This document shows, piece after piece, positions 22,792 through 32,645 of a stretch of 59,502 nucleotides of DNA; the first letter of the stretch is position 1; every line of letters starts with the position of its first letter. The stretch covers positions 1 to 59,502 of the forward strand of contig QHME01000010.1 in assembly GCA_003258735.1 (NCBI GenBank), given 5' to 3'. Under the pieces are notes generated by a model. That model was not told where the DNA came from. It did not search any database and saw only the letters and a program-made list of their open reading frames with translations. The position numbers and the translations under genes were made by a program. The DNA is from Candidatus Melainabacteria bacterium (GTDB taxonomy: Bacteria; Cyanobacteriota; Vampirovibrionia; Gastranaerophilales; Gastranaerophilaceae).

Positions 22792-23584
22792 CAATGACAG
22801 CAATTCCCCAATTGCATTTTTTGATTCGGGTGTTGGCGGTTTAACTGTATATAATAAGGTTAAAAAGATATTACCAAACGAAAACTATGTTTATTATGGC
22901 GATACCTTGCATGTACCATACGGTGAAAAATCAAAGGAACAGCTATTAGAATATTCTGATAGTATTTTAAAATTTTTTGAATCAAAACACTGCAAAGCTG
23001 TTGTTATGGCTTGCAATACAACATCTTCAGTTATTTATGATGACATTTGTGGAAAATATAATTTCAAACTTTATCCAATTGTTCAATCAGTAGCAGAAAT
23101 TCTTTCGACTTTGCCTATAACAAGACTAGGGGTTTTTGCAACAAGCGCAACAATAAATTCCCAAGTTTATCCTAGAGAAATTGCAAAATATAACAATAAA
23201 ATTCAAGTTTTTGGACAGCATTGTCCTGAATGGGTAAATATAGTTGAAAATAATACATTGACCGATTTGGACAGTATTGCTACTGTTAAAGAAGATTTAG
23301 ATAAAATGCTGAAAAATCATCCTGACAAAATTGTGCTTGGCTGCACCCACTATCCGTTTTTGTTAAAGATTTTGTCAAAATTTGCTTCAGAAGATTTATT
23401 TATAGACCCTGCAATTTCTTTTGCGCAATATATAAAAGACGACTTAGAAAAAGCAGGATTGTTAAACAGCTCAAACTCAAAACCTGCTGAAGAGTTTTAC
23501 GTAAGTTCTGAACCTGAAAAATTCAAAATTGCATCAAAAATGTTTTATAATTTGAAAGAAACTCCAAAACTTTTAAATTTCTAA
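22772..23584 (+). CDS. murI: Glutamate racemase
   Basis: The 270-residue enzyme makes D-glutamate for peptidoglycan stem peptides. It shows FFDSGVGGLTV, YYGDTLHVPYG, and the two catalytic cysteines C81 (MACNTTSS) and C191 (LGCTHYPFL). GAGGG lies five to six bases before the ATG, inside the upstream amidase gene, which supports this overlapping start. Its 3' end overlaps the convergent DUF3326 gene by 12 bases, so no terminator fits between them. Confidence 0.95.
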   Translation: MIISKNNNDSNSPIAFFDSGVGGLTVYNKVKKILPNENYVYYGDTLHVPYGEKSKEQLLEYSDSILKFFESKHCKAVVMACNTTSSVIYDDICGKYNFKLYPIVQSVAEILSTLPITRLGVFATSATINSQVYPREIAKYNNKIQVFGQHCPEWVNIVENNTLTDLDSIATVKEDLDKMLKNHPDKIVLGCTHYPFLLKILSKFASEDLFIDPAISFAQYIKDDLEKAGLLNSSNSKPAEEFYVSSEPEKFKIASKMFYNLKETPKLLNF

Positions 23585-24562
23585 TATTATTTTTAGACAG
23601 TTTGCATAAGTATCAACTTCAACGATATTAGAGTTTTTGAGTAATTTATCTTTTGTCACATCAAGTTCTGTTTTGTTTTCTAAAACAGCATAAGTTGTTA
23701 TGTTTCTTTTTTGAGCCTCAAAAACAGGAATACTGCCAAGCGAGTTATAAGGCATTACTAAAAAATCTAAGTCGGAAATATTAATACCTTTTATTTTTGT
23801 TTTATCAATCAGTGGAGCTTGACTTAATCCTAACAAAATACAAGGTAAAAATGTTGGTGTTATGTATTCTGATGAGGATTTTGAATTTACAATATCAGGA
23901 TAAATTGTATAGTCTCTAAAAGCCGGAGAGTGAGCACAAGGTACTTGATAATATTTTGATATATAGTGAGATAATATTGCCTCAACACCGCCAACCGGAT
24001 CAGCTCCCTGTCCATTTGCATAGTCCGGATTATCCTCATCAGAATCTTCAAATAAGCAAACAATAGCAATAGCATTGCAACCTTTTGAAAGGAGTTTTTC
24101 ACAAGCTTTGCCTACAGTTTCAATGTTGTTCACAGTCCCTGTAGATATGCCATCTTCAGTCATGAAAAACTCTACTCCAACATTATTTTCGGTGATTTCA
24201 TAAGCTGCTATATCAACTCCATATACTGCTTTTACAGCATTTTGAGTGTTTATATGAACATTTAGAACATCTTTTGGTATTGCTTTATCGTAGATTATAC
24301 CTATTTTGTTATTTTCTGATGGTACTAAATTTATTTCATTCTTAAAAAATGAATCTAGGGAATATCCCTCCACATACAGCATAGAGTCTGTTATGGCAGA
24401 AAATCCCCCAGCATTAACTACATTTGGATTTACTATCAAGTTTGTATACTTTGCAAATTTTCGTGCATAAGGACCCGCATCACCTGCGTAACCGCCAATA
24501 GATGCTCCTATTCCTGTTGGAACAATAAATGCTCCCACTTTTTTATCTTTGTTGTATGTCAT
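23573..24562 (-). CDS. DUF3326-family protein
   Basis: The 329-residue protein has the family's characteristic N-terminus PTGIGASIGGYAGDAGP, followed by NPNVVNAGGF and, later, GQGADPVGGVEAILSH. DUF3326 occurs mainly in Cyanobacteria and plastid-bearing plants, so its presence supports a cyanobacterial relationship. I know of no assigned reaction. The repeated glycine-rich loops and the Rossmann-like alternation of strands and helices suggest nucleotide or cofactor binding, which is inference. It starts within the last 20 bases of the upstream amidase gene, so the two are probably co-translated. Confidence 0.88.
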   Translation of the reverse strand: MTYNKDKKVGAFIVPTGIGASIGGYAGDAGPYARKFAKYTNLIVNPNVVNAGGFSAITDSMLYVEGYSLDSFFKNEINLVPSENNKIGIIYDKAIPKDVLNVHINTQNAVKAVYGVDIAAYEITENNVGVEFFMTEDGISTGTVNNIETVGKACEKLLSKGCNAIAIVCLFEDSDEDNPDYANGQGADPVGGVEAILSHYISKYYQVPCAHSPAFRDYTIYPDIVNSKSSSEYITPTFLPCILLGLSQAPLIDKTKIKGINISDLDFLVMPYNSLGSIPVFEAQKRNITTYAVLENKTELDVTKDKLLKNSNIVEVDTYANCLKIILEI

Positions 24563-25976
24563 TTATATATTTCTCCATACCATGTAGTATCGCTTTTGCA
24601 GTTTGTTCCTGAAACTCTGGACTTACAAGTTTTGAATTGTCTTCAGGATTTATCATATAGCCAACTTCAACAAGTACAGCAATTGAGTCAGTGTTTCTAA
24701 CAACAGCAAAACTTTCTTGATGTACTTTGTCATCATTCATTTTTAATTCATCAACCAAACTTGCTTGAATATCTTCTGCAAGTTTTCGTGATTGCGGATA
24801 AAAATAATATACACCTGAACCTGAGCGCCTTGACATTGCTGCAGAATCAGGAAAGGCGTTATTATGAATACTGACAAAGATGTCAGCATCGTTATCTTTG
24901 GAAATTTTTACTCTATCATTTAGGGAAACTGCGGTATCCGAATCTCTAGTCATAATAACCTTTGCCCCAGAATTTTCAAGCAGTTGTTTTAATTTTTGTG
25001 CAATTGCAAGGTTTATATCCTTTTCCTTATCACCAAGACATCCGATTGCTCCTAATTCATCTCCACCATGACCTGCATCAACAACGATTTTTAAATCTTT
25101 GAGCGGTTGAGTTTTAGCTGCAATTGGAGCTCTCTTTATTTCTATAACAAGTTCTTTGCTGTTTTTGTAGTATGTTTTATATCCAAATGGTGCAGACACT
25201 CGATTGATATGAAATTCGTATTTATTCTCAGGGTAACCGCTGACATTATATAGAGTGAAATCAAAACCTGTATTATAAGGCTCTAATTGCTTATAATCTG
25301 TGCCTTTAGGTAAAAATGATCTAGCTTCACTCAAAATATACGGTTCTTTTTTATTTATTTTGATTGTAAAAGTTCGAGCATTTGCAGTTTCATCAAAAAC
25401 AAAACTTTCGATTTTTGCAGGTGAGTTATTGTAATTTTCTATTTTTGAAAGGAAACTTTTCCCCACCCAAACATAATCATCTCTTGCCAATTGAACCCTA
25501 TAAAAATCTTTATGTTCGCCTACAACATTTAGAGGTATTCCTTTTTCCAAATGTTGTAATCTATTTGTTCCACCATCATAAGGTTCTGAACGTAACGGAA
25601 CGTTGTCAGAATTTGTCGCAAATACAACAGGTGAGTCATAGTCAGTTATAATAAAAGGTGTCTTTGAAGAACTTTTAAGATTGGGCTCTGGTCTTGTTAT
25701 TTTATAAACTTGGGCGGTTTTACCATTAGAAATTTTAAAAATATTTTCTCCGATATTTAGTTTAACAACATGATAAAATCCGCCTGATGGGTGGATTTCA
25801 ACAGGTTCTGAATTTATATTCAGATTTAATTTTGGATTTTCATTTCCTACAAAAAATGTTACAGGAGAATTGATTACAACTTCTTGAGCCTTTGGGTAAA
25901 CTATATTTGCCCCAAATGCTATCTGATTTGAGTACAAAATAACAGATAAAGCGAATAAATAAACTAAATTTTTCAT
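24543..25976 (-). CDS. N-acetylmuramoyl-L-alanine amidase with SH3-like domain
   Basis: A 477-residue exported amidase. Signal peptide about 1-22 (YLFALSVILYSNQIAFGA), a beta-rich N-terminal domain, an SH3b-type domain (about 115-178, NVPLRSEPYDGGTNRL to DYVWVGKSFL), an AMIN-like stretch (about 195-285) and Amidase_3 (about 293-475). Zinc ligands are in VDAGHGGDELGAIG, the Glu of KEKDINLAI and SIHNNAF, and the catalytic Glu is in VEVGYMI. It is the second Amidase_3 enzyme in 5 kb and differs from the first in its targeting domains, so it may act at another site or stage. It is followed by DUF3326 with overlap. Confidence 0.92.
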   Translation of the reverse strand: MKNLVYLFALSVILYSNQIAFGANIVYPKAQEVVINSPVTFFVGNENPKLNLNINSEPVEIHPSGGFYHVVKLNIGENIFKISNGKTAQVYKITRPEPNLKSSSKTPFIITDYDSPVVFATNSDNVPLRSEPYDGGTNRLQHLEKGIPLNVVGEHKDFYRVQLARDDYVWVGKSFLSKIENYNNSPAKIESFVFDETANARTFTIKINKKEPYILSEARSFLPKGTDYKQLEPYNTGFDFTLYNVSGYPENKYEFHINRVSAPFGYKTYYKNSKELVIEIKRAPIAAKTQPLKDLKIVVDAGHGGDELGAIGCLGDKEKDINLAIAQKLKQLLENSGAKVIMTRDSDTAVSLNDRVKISKDNDADIFVSIHNNAFPDSAAMSRRSGSGVYYFYPQSRKLAEDIQASLVDELKMNDDKVHQESFAVVRNTDSIAVLVEVGYMINPEDNSKLVSPEFQEQTAKAILHGMEKYINDIQQR

Positions 25977-26084
25977 AACAATAATATACTATATTTTTAG
26001 CAATAATTTAATTTCGTAAATTTATTTAATAATTGTGTTATTTGAACCTCATTGTGATAAAATTGAATTATTAAGGGATGGGAT

Positions 26085-27857
26085 ATGAGAAGAGAAGATG
26101 AACCTCAGTTAAGACAACAAAAGCCGTCAAATGGTAAGTATTGTGTAAAAGTGACCAATATTTTAGAGATTCTTTATTGTGTTGTAATTATAATTTTGAT
26201 AATTCATTTATTTGTACTTCAAATTTTTGACTTACGAAAATATAGAGAACGCGGAAGAATGCAACGCGCAAGCCACGATTTTGCTGTTCGTGGAGATATT
26301 TATGACCGACATGGAATTAAACTTGCAACTGATAGAATTTATTATAATATCTATGCTCGTCCTGTTGATTATTCAGAAAAGGAAACCCCACGAAAAATAG
26401 CAAAACTCTTTGCTCCAGTTTTACAAATTCCTGAGGCTAAATTATATGAAAAGCTTTCTAATACAAAAATCCCTGTAATTGCCTTGAAAAAAGACGTAGA
26501 TAGAGATACGGCAAAGAAATTGATGAGCATTATTGCAGATAACAACTTCCGCTCTATCAGTTTAGATAAGAAAAATACAAGAGAATACCCTCAAGGTGTA
26601 TTTGCATCACATGTTTTGGGTTTTTATAACTTCGATGCAGGGGTTTCAAATGGTGTTGAATTGACAGCTAAAGATAAACTTGAACATGCTGTTCGTGCAA
26701 CTTACGAAAAAACACGTGATGGCAAAATTATTTATAAAATTCCAACAGACCCTGTTGGACCAACAAGAAATCCGAAAGGGCAAGATGTTACACTTACAAT
26801 CGATGCTGCAATTCAACACGTTTGCGAAAAGGAATTACAAAAAATAATCCACGAAAAAGAAGCCTTGCGCGGTGCTGTTATTGTAATGAACCCTAAAAAC
26901 GGTGAAATTCTTGCCTATGCGGTTTATCCGACTTATGACCCTAATAAATTTCAAAAGGCAAGTAATACCCAAATTAAAAACTGGACACTGACTGATGTTT
27001 ATCCTCCTGGGTCAACATTCAAAACCATAACCGTAACTAGTGCTATGGAACTTGGTAAAATCAATGAAAATTCTATTATTGAAGACTCCGGTAGAATGAA
27101 ATTTGGCGGATATACAATTGAGAATTACGATTATAAGCAAAAAGGTGCACCGGGGAAAATTAACCTAGTTTATCTATTTGAACACTCAAGTAATATCGGT
27201 TCTGTAAATGTCGGATTTTTAATGACTCATCGAGAGTTTTACGACATGTTGAAAAAATTCGGCTTTGGTGAAAAATCAGGAATTGACCTTCCTGGAGAAT
27301 CCTCAGGTTTGTTAGCTGCCCCTCAATTTTGGGATAGAGGGCTTCACATGACAATGTCTTATGGCTATGGTACATCTGTTTCTATCATGCAAATGGTATC
27401 AGCTGTATCTGCTTTGGCTAATAACGGTGTGCGAGTTACTCCGCACGTTATCAAGTATTCTCCTGAAGAAGAAGCTGAAAAGATTAAACATATTCCGACA
27501 GTTTCACCACAAACAGCTCATACCATTACAAAACTTCTTGCTATGAGTGTTAATAACGGTAAATCTTGTATAAAAATGGATAAATATAACGTAGCAGCAA
27601 AAACAGGTACATCAAGAAAACCGCTTGAAAGTGGTGTTGGATATTCAGGCGCTATGTACACCTCAACTATTGGTTATCTGCCTGCCAGTGACCCTCAAGT
27701 TTTAATATATGTAGTAGTAGACAGTGCTAAGAAGGGACCAGTTTGGGGAAATACTGTAGCCGGTCCGATTTTCCACGAAGTAGCTGAACAAACAGCCAGA
27801 ATTTTAGACCTAAAACCTGATAAAGTTCCTGCTACACCAACAAAAAAGATTAATTAG
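26085..27857 (+). CDS. ftsI: Class B penicillin-binding protein (FtsI/PBP2-like transpeptidase)
   Basis: A 590-residue bitopic transpeptidase. A cytoplasmic tail of about 25 residues, a membrane helix (about 32-50, VVIIILIIHLFVLQI), a dimerisation domain with RGDIYDRHG, and a C-terminal transpeptidase domain. The active-site motifs S310-TF-K313 (PGSTFKT), SSN (HSSNIGSVN) and K506-T-G (AAKTGTS) are intact. Position directly before murE is the ancestral dcw order, which favours septal FtsI over elongation PBP2. AAGGGATGG lies before the ATG. It is the first gene of a six-gene operon. Confidence 0.9.
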   Translation: MRREDEPQLRQQKPSNGKYCVKVTNILEILYCVVIIILIIHLFVLQIFDLRKYRERGRMQRASHDFAVRGDIYDRHGIKLATDRIYYNIYARPVDYSEKETPRKIAKLFAPVLQIPEAKLYEKLSNTKIPVIALKKDVDRDTAKKLMSIIADNNFRSISLDKKNTREYPQGVFASHVLGFYNFDAGVSNGVELTAKDKLEHAVRATYEKTRDGKIIYKIPTDPVGPTRNPKGQDVTLTIDAAIQHVCEKELQKIIHEKEALRGAVIVMNPKNGEILAYAVYPTYDPNKFQKASNTQIKNWTLTDVYPPGSTFKTITVTSAMELGKINENSIIEDSGRMKFGGYTIENYDYKQKGAPGKINLVYLFEHSSNIGSVNVGFLMTHREFYDMLKKFGFGEKSGIDLPGESSGLLAAPQFWDRGLHMTMSYGYGTSVSIMQMVSAVSALANNGVRVTPHVIKYSPEEEAEKIKHIPTVSPQTAHTITKLLAMSVNNGKSCIKMDKYNVAAKTGTSRKPLESGVGYSGAMYTSTIGYLPASDPQVLIYVVVDSAKKGPVWGNTVAGPIFHEVAEQTARILDLKPDKVPATPTKKIN

Positions 27858-27874
27858 TATAGGAGAAACATATT

Positions 27875-29350
27875 ATGAGATTGGATGAATTAATTGAATA
27901 TTTGAAGTATGAAGACCTTATCAATTTTAAAAATGTTGAAATTTCAGGCATTTCATACAATTCTAAAACAACAAAAAAAGGGGATATTTTTATTTGTTTA
28001 GTAGGTGAGCATACAGATGGACATGAATATGCTCAAATGGCTATAGATAATGGTGCAGCTGCATTGCTTGTTGAACACAAAGTTGAAGGAGTATCAGTAC
28101 CTCAAGTTCAAGTTGACTCCACAAGACACAAAATTGCAGATATCGCAGACAGATTCTATTCCAGCCCTTCTAAAGGTATTAATTTGATTGGTGTGACTGG
28201 TACAAATGGAAAAACTACAGTTACTCACCTTATCCAAAAGATTTTTGAAGAAAATAGCGAAAAATGTGCGCTAATAGGTACATTAGGATATAAATTATCT
28301 TCAACAGGGGAATACCGTGATGCAAAACATACAACACCACAAGCTCCGGAGTTGCAAGCGACTCTAAGAATGATTAAAGATGTTGAAAAAATAGATAATG
28401 TTGTTATGGAAGTAAGTTCGCATGCTCTTGACCAAAATAGAGTAGGCGGATGTAGATTCAACGGTGCAGTTTTGACTAACTTAACTCAAGACCATTTAGA
28501 TTATCATATCACTATGGAAAATTACTTTAAAGCAAAAGCTTTACTCTTCCAAAGACTTACAGAAGGGGATTTTGCGGTTATTAATAAGGATGATGAATAT
28601 GGTGACAAATTTTTATCTGTAGTACCTGAAAATGTTAGAAAATTTACATACGGAGTAAAAAAAGATGCAGATGTAATGGCAAAAGATATTCATTTTTCAC
28701 TAAACGGTGCAGAATTTAAACTTGTCCTCAAAGATGAACAATATTCAGTAAATCTTCACATGAATGGTATGTTTAGTGTTTATAACGTGCTTGCAGCCGT
28801 TACAGCATCAATTGCGATGGATATTGATATTAAAGTAGCGCTAAAAGCACTTCAAAATGTTCATGGTGTAGCCGGAAGATTTGAAGTTGTAAATAAAAAG
28901 CCGCTTGTAATCGTAGATTACGCACACACACCTGACGGACTGGAAAACGTATTAAAATCAGCAAGAGAAATTACACCAGCTGATGGAAAATTGATTTGTT
29001 TATTTGGTTGTGGAGGGGATAGAGATGCGACAAAACGTCCTAAAATGGGTGCTATAGCTCAAAAACTCGCAGACAAAATTGTTATCACAAGTGATAATCC
29101 TCGCTCTGAAGACCCTCAACAAATTATTACAGATATTATTGCAGGTTTACAATCTGTTGACCCAGAAAAAGTTACCGTTGAACCTGATAGAGGAGAAGCT
29201 ATCAGCTTGTTAAAAACAATTGCCGATAACAATGACGTTGTATTGATTGCCGGTAAAGGTCATGAAGATTATCAAATATTAAAAGATAAAACCATTCACT
29301 TTGATGATCGTGAACAAGCTAGAAAAGTATTTGCAGGAAGTGTTATCTAA
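27875..29350 (+). CDS. murE: UDP-MurNAc-tripeptide synthetase (MurE), meso-DAP type
   Basis: The 491-residue Mur ligase adds the third amino acid to UDP-MurNAc-L-Ala-D-Glu. The ATP loop GVTGTNGKTTVTHL, the UDP-substrate site HTTPQAPELQ, the Mur-ligase DYAHTPDGLENVL and the specificity motif DNPRSEDP are visible. DNPR is the pattern of meso-diaminopimelate-adding enzymes, so the peptidoglycan is predicted to be DAP-type. AGGAGAAAC precedes the ATG. It lies 17 bases after ftsI. Confidence 0.96.
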   Translation: MRLDELIEYLKYEDLINFKNVEISGISYNSKTTKKGDIFICLVGEHTDGHEYAQMAIDNGAAALLVEHKVEGVSVPQVQVDSTRHKIADIADRFYSSPSKGINLIGVTGTNGKTTVTHLIQKIFEENSEKCALIGTLGYKLSSTGEYRDAKHTTPQAPELQATLRMIKDVEKIDNVVMEVSSHALDQNRVGGCRFNGAVLTNLTQDHLDYHITMENYFKAKALLFQRLTEGDFAVINKDDEYGDKFLSVVPENVRKFTYGVKKDADVMAKDIHFSLNGAEFKLVLKDEQYSVNLHMNGMFSVYNVLAAVTASIAMDIDIKVALKALQNVHGVAGRFEVVNKKPLVIVDYAHTPDGLENVLKSAREITPADGKLICLFGCGGDRDATKRPKMGAIAQKLADKIVITSDNPRSEDPQQIITDIIAGLQSVDPEKVTVEPDRGEAISLLKTIADNNDVVLIAGKGHEDYQILKDKTIHFDDREQARKVFAGSVI

Positions 29351-29351
29351 T

Positions 29352-30257
29352 ATGAAAACAAGATTATTGGTGGAACAACATTTCCACGGTTGTTATGGTA
29401 TAGATTTCAGTGTAGCAAATGTTGATGAAGTTTTAGATCTGTCAAAACGTATGTTTAAAGATGGTTATGGATATATTTTCCCAACTCTTGTGACAGACAG
29501 TGTTGAAAATATTAAACGACAAATCAATGTAATAAAAGAGGCTGCAGCTCTTCAAACCTCAGATATGGCAAAGATTTGTGGTATTCATTTGGAAGGGATT
29601 TTTCTAAACCCTGAAAAAAGAGGAATACATAATCCAAAATATTTCCTAAAGCCGACAATTGAAAATTTCAAAAAAATAGAAGATGATTTTATAAAAATTA
29701 TCACTATTGCACCTGAACTTGCTGATATAGAATTGTTGCAATACCTTCAATCAAAAGATATAAAAATTCAGGCAGGGCACTGTATTGGTGGAGATTTAAC
29801 TTACTGTGACGGCACAACACATACTTTTAACGGTATGGCTGGAATTTCTCACAGGGGAAGCTCTACAGCATTATCTGCACTTATAAATGATGATATTTAT
29901 ACAGAAATAATTGCTGATGGTATTCATGTTTATGATGATGCTTTAAAACTTTTATTTAAAACCAAGCAAATGAATAAAATCTTATTGATATCAGATAGTT
30001 TAGCCTGCGCACACAGTAATATAAAAGAATTTGAGTTTGCCGACGAAACTATTTATTATGACGGACATAGGGCAACATCTAAAGAAGGCACAATTGCTGG
30101 TAGCGCAATGATGTTGACTGATATTATCAAGATATTAGGACAAAAAGGTATGTTTAGTAAACAATTCATCTCAAATTCTTATGACTATCATAAACTTCCT
30201 GATATTGGTGAGATTGAATGGGATGATGATTATAATATCATTAGTGTTAAACATTAA
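29352..30257 (+). CDS. nagA: N-acetylglucosamine-6-phosphate deacetylase-like protein, shortened
   Basis: A 301-residue amidohydrolase-fold protein predicted to deacetylate GlcNAc-6-P. The ATG at 29352 follows murE by one base; a longer frame starts inside murE and is less likely. Metal and substrate motifs are HFHG (H10, H12), GIHLEGIFLNPEKRG (E81), AGHCIGGD, THTFNGM, ADGIHV and the catalytic Asp in ISDSLA. It starts almost directly at the first metal motif and ends soon after GSAMMLTD, so it lacks most of the small beta-sandwich that other NagA proteins carry (about 380 residues). Activity is therefore likely but not certain. It links wall recycling to GlmS. Confidence 0.82.
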   Translation: MKTRLLVEQHFHGCYGIDFSVANVDEVLDLSKRMFKDGYGYIFPTLVTDSVENIKRQINVIKEAAALQTSDMAKICGIHLEGIFLNPEKRGIHNPKYFLKPTIENFKKIEDDFIKIITIAPELADIELLQYLQSKDIKIQAGHCIGGDLTYCDGTTHTFNGMAGISHRGSSTALSALINDDIYTEIIADGIHVYDDALKLLFKTKQMNKILLISDSLACAHSNIKEFEFADETIYYDGHRATSKEGTIAGSAMMLTDIIKILGQKGMFSKQFISNSYDYHKLPDIGEIEWDDDYNIISVKH

Positions 30258-30271
30258 AAAAGGGATAAATT

Positions 30272-31927
30272 ATGCGCAGTGATAATATCAAAAAAGGAAT
30301 AGCAAGAACGCCACACAGAGGGCTATTGATGGCAACAGGTGTCAGCAGAAAGAATATGGATACTCCGTTTATCGGTATTGCAAGTTCTTTTACTGATTTA
30401 ATTCCTGGACATATCGGAATGAGGGACTTAGAAAGACAAATTGAAAAAGGTATCCATTCAGGTGGCGGTCAGGCTTTTATTTTTGGTGTCCCTGCTGTTT
30501 GTGACGGTATTGCAATGGGGCATTGCGGAATGAGATATTCTTTGCCATCTAGGGATTTGATTGCAGATTGCGTTGAAACAGTGGCGGAGGCTCATCAATT
30601 AGATGGTTTGGTTCTATTATCAAATTGTGACAAAATTACTCCAGGAATGCTTATTGCTGCGCTAAGATTAAATATTCCGACAATAATAGTTACTGCTGGT
30701 CCTATGCTAGATGGGGAAAGTAAATGTGAAAAACTTTCAATGATAAAAGGTTCATTTGAAGCCGTTGGAAAATTCAGAAGTGGTGTTATTGATAAAAAAC
30801 GATTGCTTGAATTAGAAGAAGAATCTTGTCCAACTGCAGGTTCTTGCCAAGGAATGTACACTGCTAATACTATGGCTTGTTTAACAGAAGTTATGGGTAT
30901 GAGTTTGCCGTTTTGTGCAACCTCTGCTGCTGTTTCATCTAAAAAACGCAGAATTGCTTTTGATAGCGGTATGCAAATTGTTAATCTTGTTAAAAAAGAC
31001 ATCAAACCTCGTGATATTGTAGATAAAGATACTCTACGAAATGCAATTATTTGTGACTTGGCTATGGGTGGGTCTACAAATTCTTTCTTGCACATTTTAG
31101 CTTTAGCTTCAGCAGGCGAAATTGATGTTACACTAAAAGATTTTGAAGAATTAAGTCATAAGATTCACCAAATCTTAAAACTTGACCCTGCGGGAGAACC
31201 GACAATGACAGATTTTCATCATGGTGGAGGTGTTCCTGCACTATTAAAAACATTACTTGAGGCAAATGTTGGTATTAAAGACAAATTTACAACAAGCGAA
31301 ATGATGTTATCTGAAATTACAAAAGATGCTTACGTTGATAAAAGCCTAATCCATCCATACTCAGAACCTGTCACAACAAAGCCCGGACTCGGAATTTTGT
31401 ATGGGAATCTTGCACCTGATGGATGTGTTACAAAAATATCAGGGATTGATGAATCTTGTTATGAATTTGAGGGGATAGCAAAGACTTTCGACTCCGAAGA
31501 AGATGCAATGAAAGCTTTGGAAGATGATAAAATCAAAGCTGGAGATATTTTAGTCATCCGCTATGAAGGTCCAAAAGGAGGACCGGGAATGCGCGAAATG
31601 CTCGCACCAACATCACTGCTTGTTGGTAAAGGTCTTGGAACAACTTGTGCTTTGATTACAGATGGTAGATTTTCTGGCGGAACTCGCGGAGTTTGTATCG
31701 GACATGTTTGCCCTGAAGCCGCTGAAGGTGGACCTATAGCGTTAATCAAAGATGGAGATAAAATTAAAATCAATATAAATACAAGAAATATTGAAATTCT
31801 TGTATCAGATGAAGAATTAGCTATGCGAAAATCAGAATTAAAACCATTTGAACTAAAATGCAAATCCGGATATCTTGCCAAATATGCAAAAAATGTTCAA
31901 AATGCATCTCATGGCGCAATTGTATAA
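30272..31927 (+). CDS. ilvD: Dihydroxy-acid dehydratase
   Basis: The 551-residue Fe-S enzyme of branched-chain amino acid (and pantothenate) synthesis converts 2,3-dihydroxy acids to 2-keto acids. Visible are SNCDKITPGM, the cluster-cysteine motif CPTAGSCQGMYTANTM, MGGSTNSFLHILA and the C-terminal TDGRFSGGTRGVCIGHVCPEA. Full length. AAGGGAT precedes the ATG. It sits between nagA and uppS in the operon, a metabolic mix with no obvious functional link. Its last bases are followed 10 bases later by uppS. Confidence 0.96.
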   Translation: MRSDNIKKGIARTPHRGLLMATGVSRKNMDTPFIGIASSFTDLIPGHIGMRDLERQIEKGIHSGGGQAFIFGVPAVCDGIAMGHCGMRYSLPSRDLIADCVETVAEAHQLDGLVLLSNCDKITPGMLIAALRLNIPTIIVTAGPMLDGESKCEKLSMIKGSFEAVGKFRSGVIDKKRLLELEEESCPTAGSCQGMYTANTMACLTEVMGMSLPFCATSAAVSSKKRRIAFDSGMQIVNLVKKDIKPRDIVDKDTLRNAIICDLAMGGSTNSFLHILALASAGEIDVTLKDFEELSHKIHQILKLDPAGEPTMTDFHHGGGVPALLKTLLEANVGIKDKFTTSEMMLSEITKDAYVDKSLIHPYSEPVTTKPGLGILYGNLAPDGCVTKISGIDESCYEFEGIAKTFDSEEDAMKALEDDKIKAGDILVIRYEGPKGGPGMREMLAPTSLLVGKGLGTTCALITDGRFSGGTRGVCIGHVCPEAAEGGPIALIKDGDKIKININTRNIEILVSDEELAMRKSELKPFELKCKSGYLAKYAKNVQNASHGAIV

Positions 31928-31937
31928 GGGAATATTT

Positions 31938-32645
31938 ATGGATATAAATCAAATTGTTAAAGATACAAATTTAAAACATGTTGCAATTATTATGGATGGA
32001 AATCGCCGTTGGGCAAAGGAAAAAAATTTACCAACAGCTTTGGGACATAAAAAAGGTGTTGAAGCACTGAAAGCGACTCTGAGAGCATGTAATGATTTTG
32101 GAGTAAAATATCTTACGGTCTATGCTTTTTCAACTGAAAATTGGAACAGAAAAAAAGAAGAAGTTGATTTTTTGATGAACTTAGTCGCTGTAACTTTATC
32201 TAACGAACTTAGTGAAATGCACAAAGAAAATGTCCAAATTCATTTTATTGGTGATTTAACAAGATTATCAGATAAATTGCAAAAGATTTTAGAAAATGCC
32301 GTTGAAACAACTAAAAACAACACAGGTGTAGTTTTACAAATTGCTCTCAACTACGGTTCTAGAGATGAAATTACTCATGCTGTTAAAAGCATCGTAAAAT
32401 CTGGAATTTCACCTGATATGATAACGGAAGAAATAATTTCGGATAACTTGTATACAAAAGGTGTACCTGATCCTGATATTTTAGTCAGAACAGGTGGCGA
32501 ACAGCGCATTTCAAATTATTTGTTATGGCAGATTGCATATTCTGAAATAATTATTAGAAAGGAATACTGGCCTGAATTCGACAAAAAAATGCTTGGTGCA
32601 TGTATTGAAGAATTTGGTAACAGACAAAGAAGATATGGAAAATAG
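31938..32645 (+). CDS. uppS: Isoprenyl transferase (undecaprenyl diphosphate synthase)
   Basis: The 235-residue cis-prenyltransferase makes the C55 lipid carrier for peptidoglycan and polysaccharides. Motifs: HVAIIMDGNRRWAK (catalytic Asp), GHKKGVEAL, YAFSTENW, and the C-terminal PDPDILVRTGGEQRISNYLLWQ. The ATG at 31938 has AAGGGA upstream; the frame stays open upstream into ilvD. Overlaps rdgB by 11 bases. Confidence 0.96.
   Translation: MDINQIVKDTNLKHVAIIMDGNRRWAKEKNLPTALGHKKGVEALKATLRACNDFGVKYLTVYAFSTENWNRKKEEVDFLMNLVAVTLSNELSEMHKENVQIHFIGDLTRLSDKLQKILENAVETTKNNTGVVLQIALNYGSRDEITHAVKSIVKSGISPDMITEEIISDNLYTKGVPDPDILVRTGGEQRISNYLLWQIAYSEIIIRKEYWPEFDKKMLGACIEEFGNRQRRYGK

Noticed and set aside
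29301..29351. Longer nagA start inside murE
   Set aside because: Would add residues without similarity and overlap murE by 50 bases; the ATG at 29352 follows the murE stop directly.
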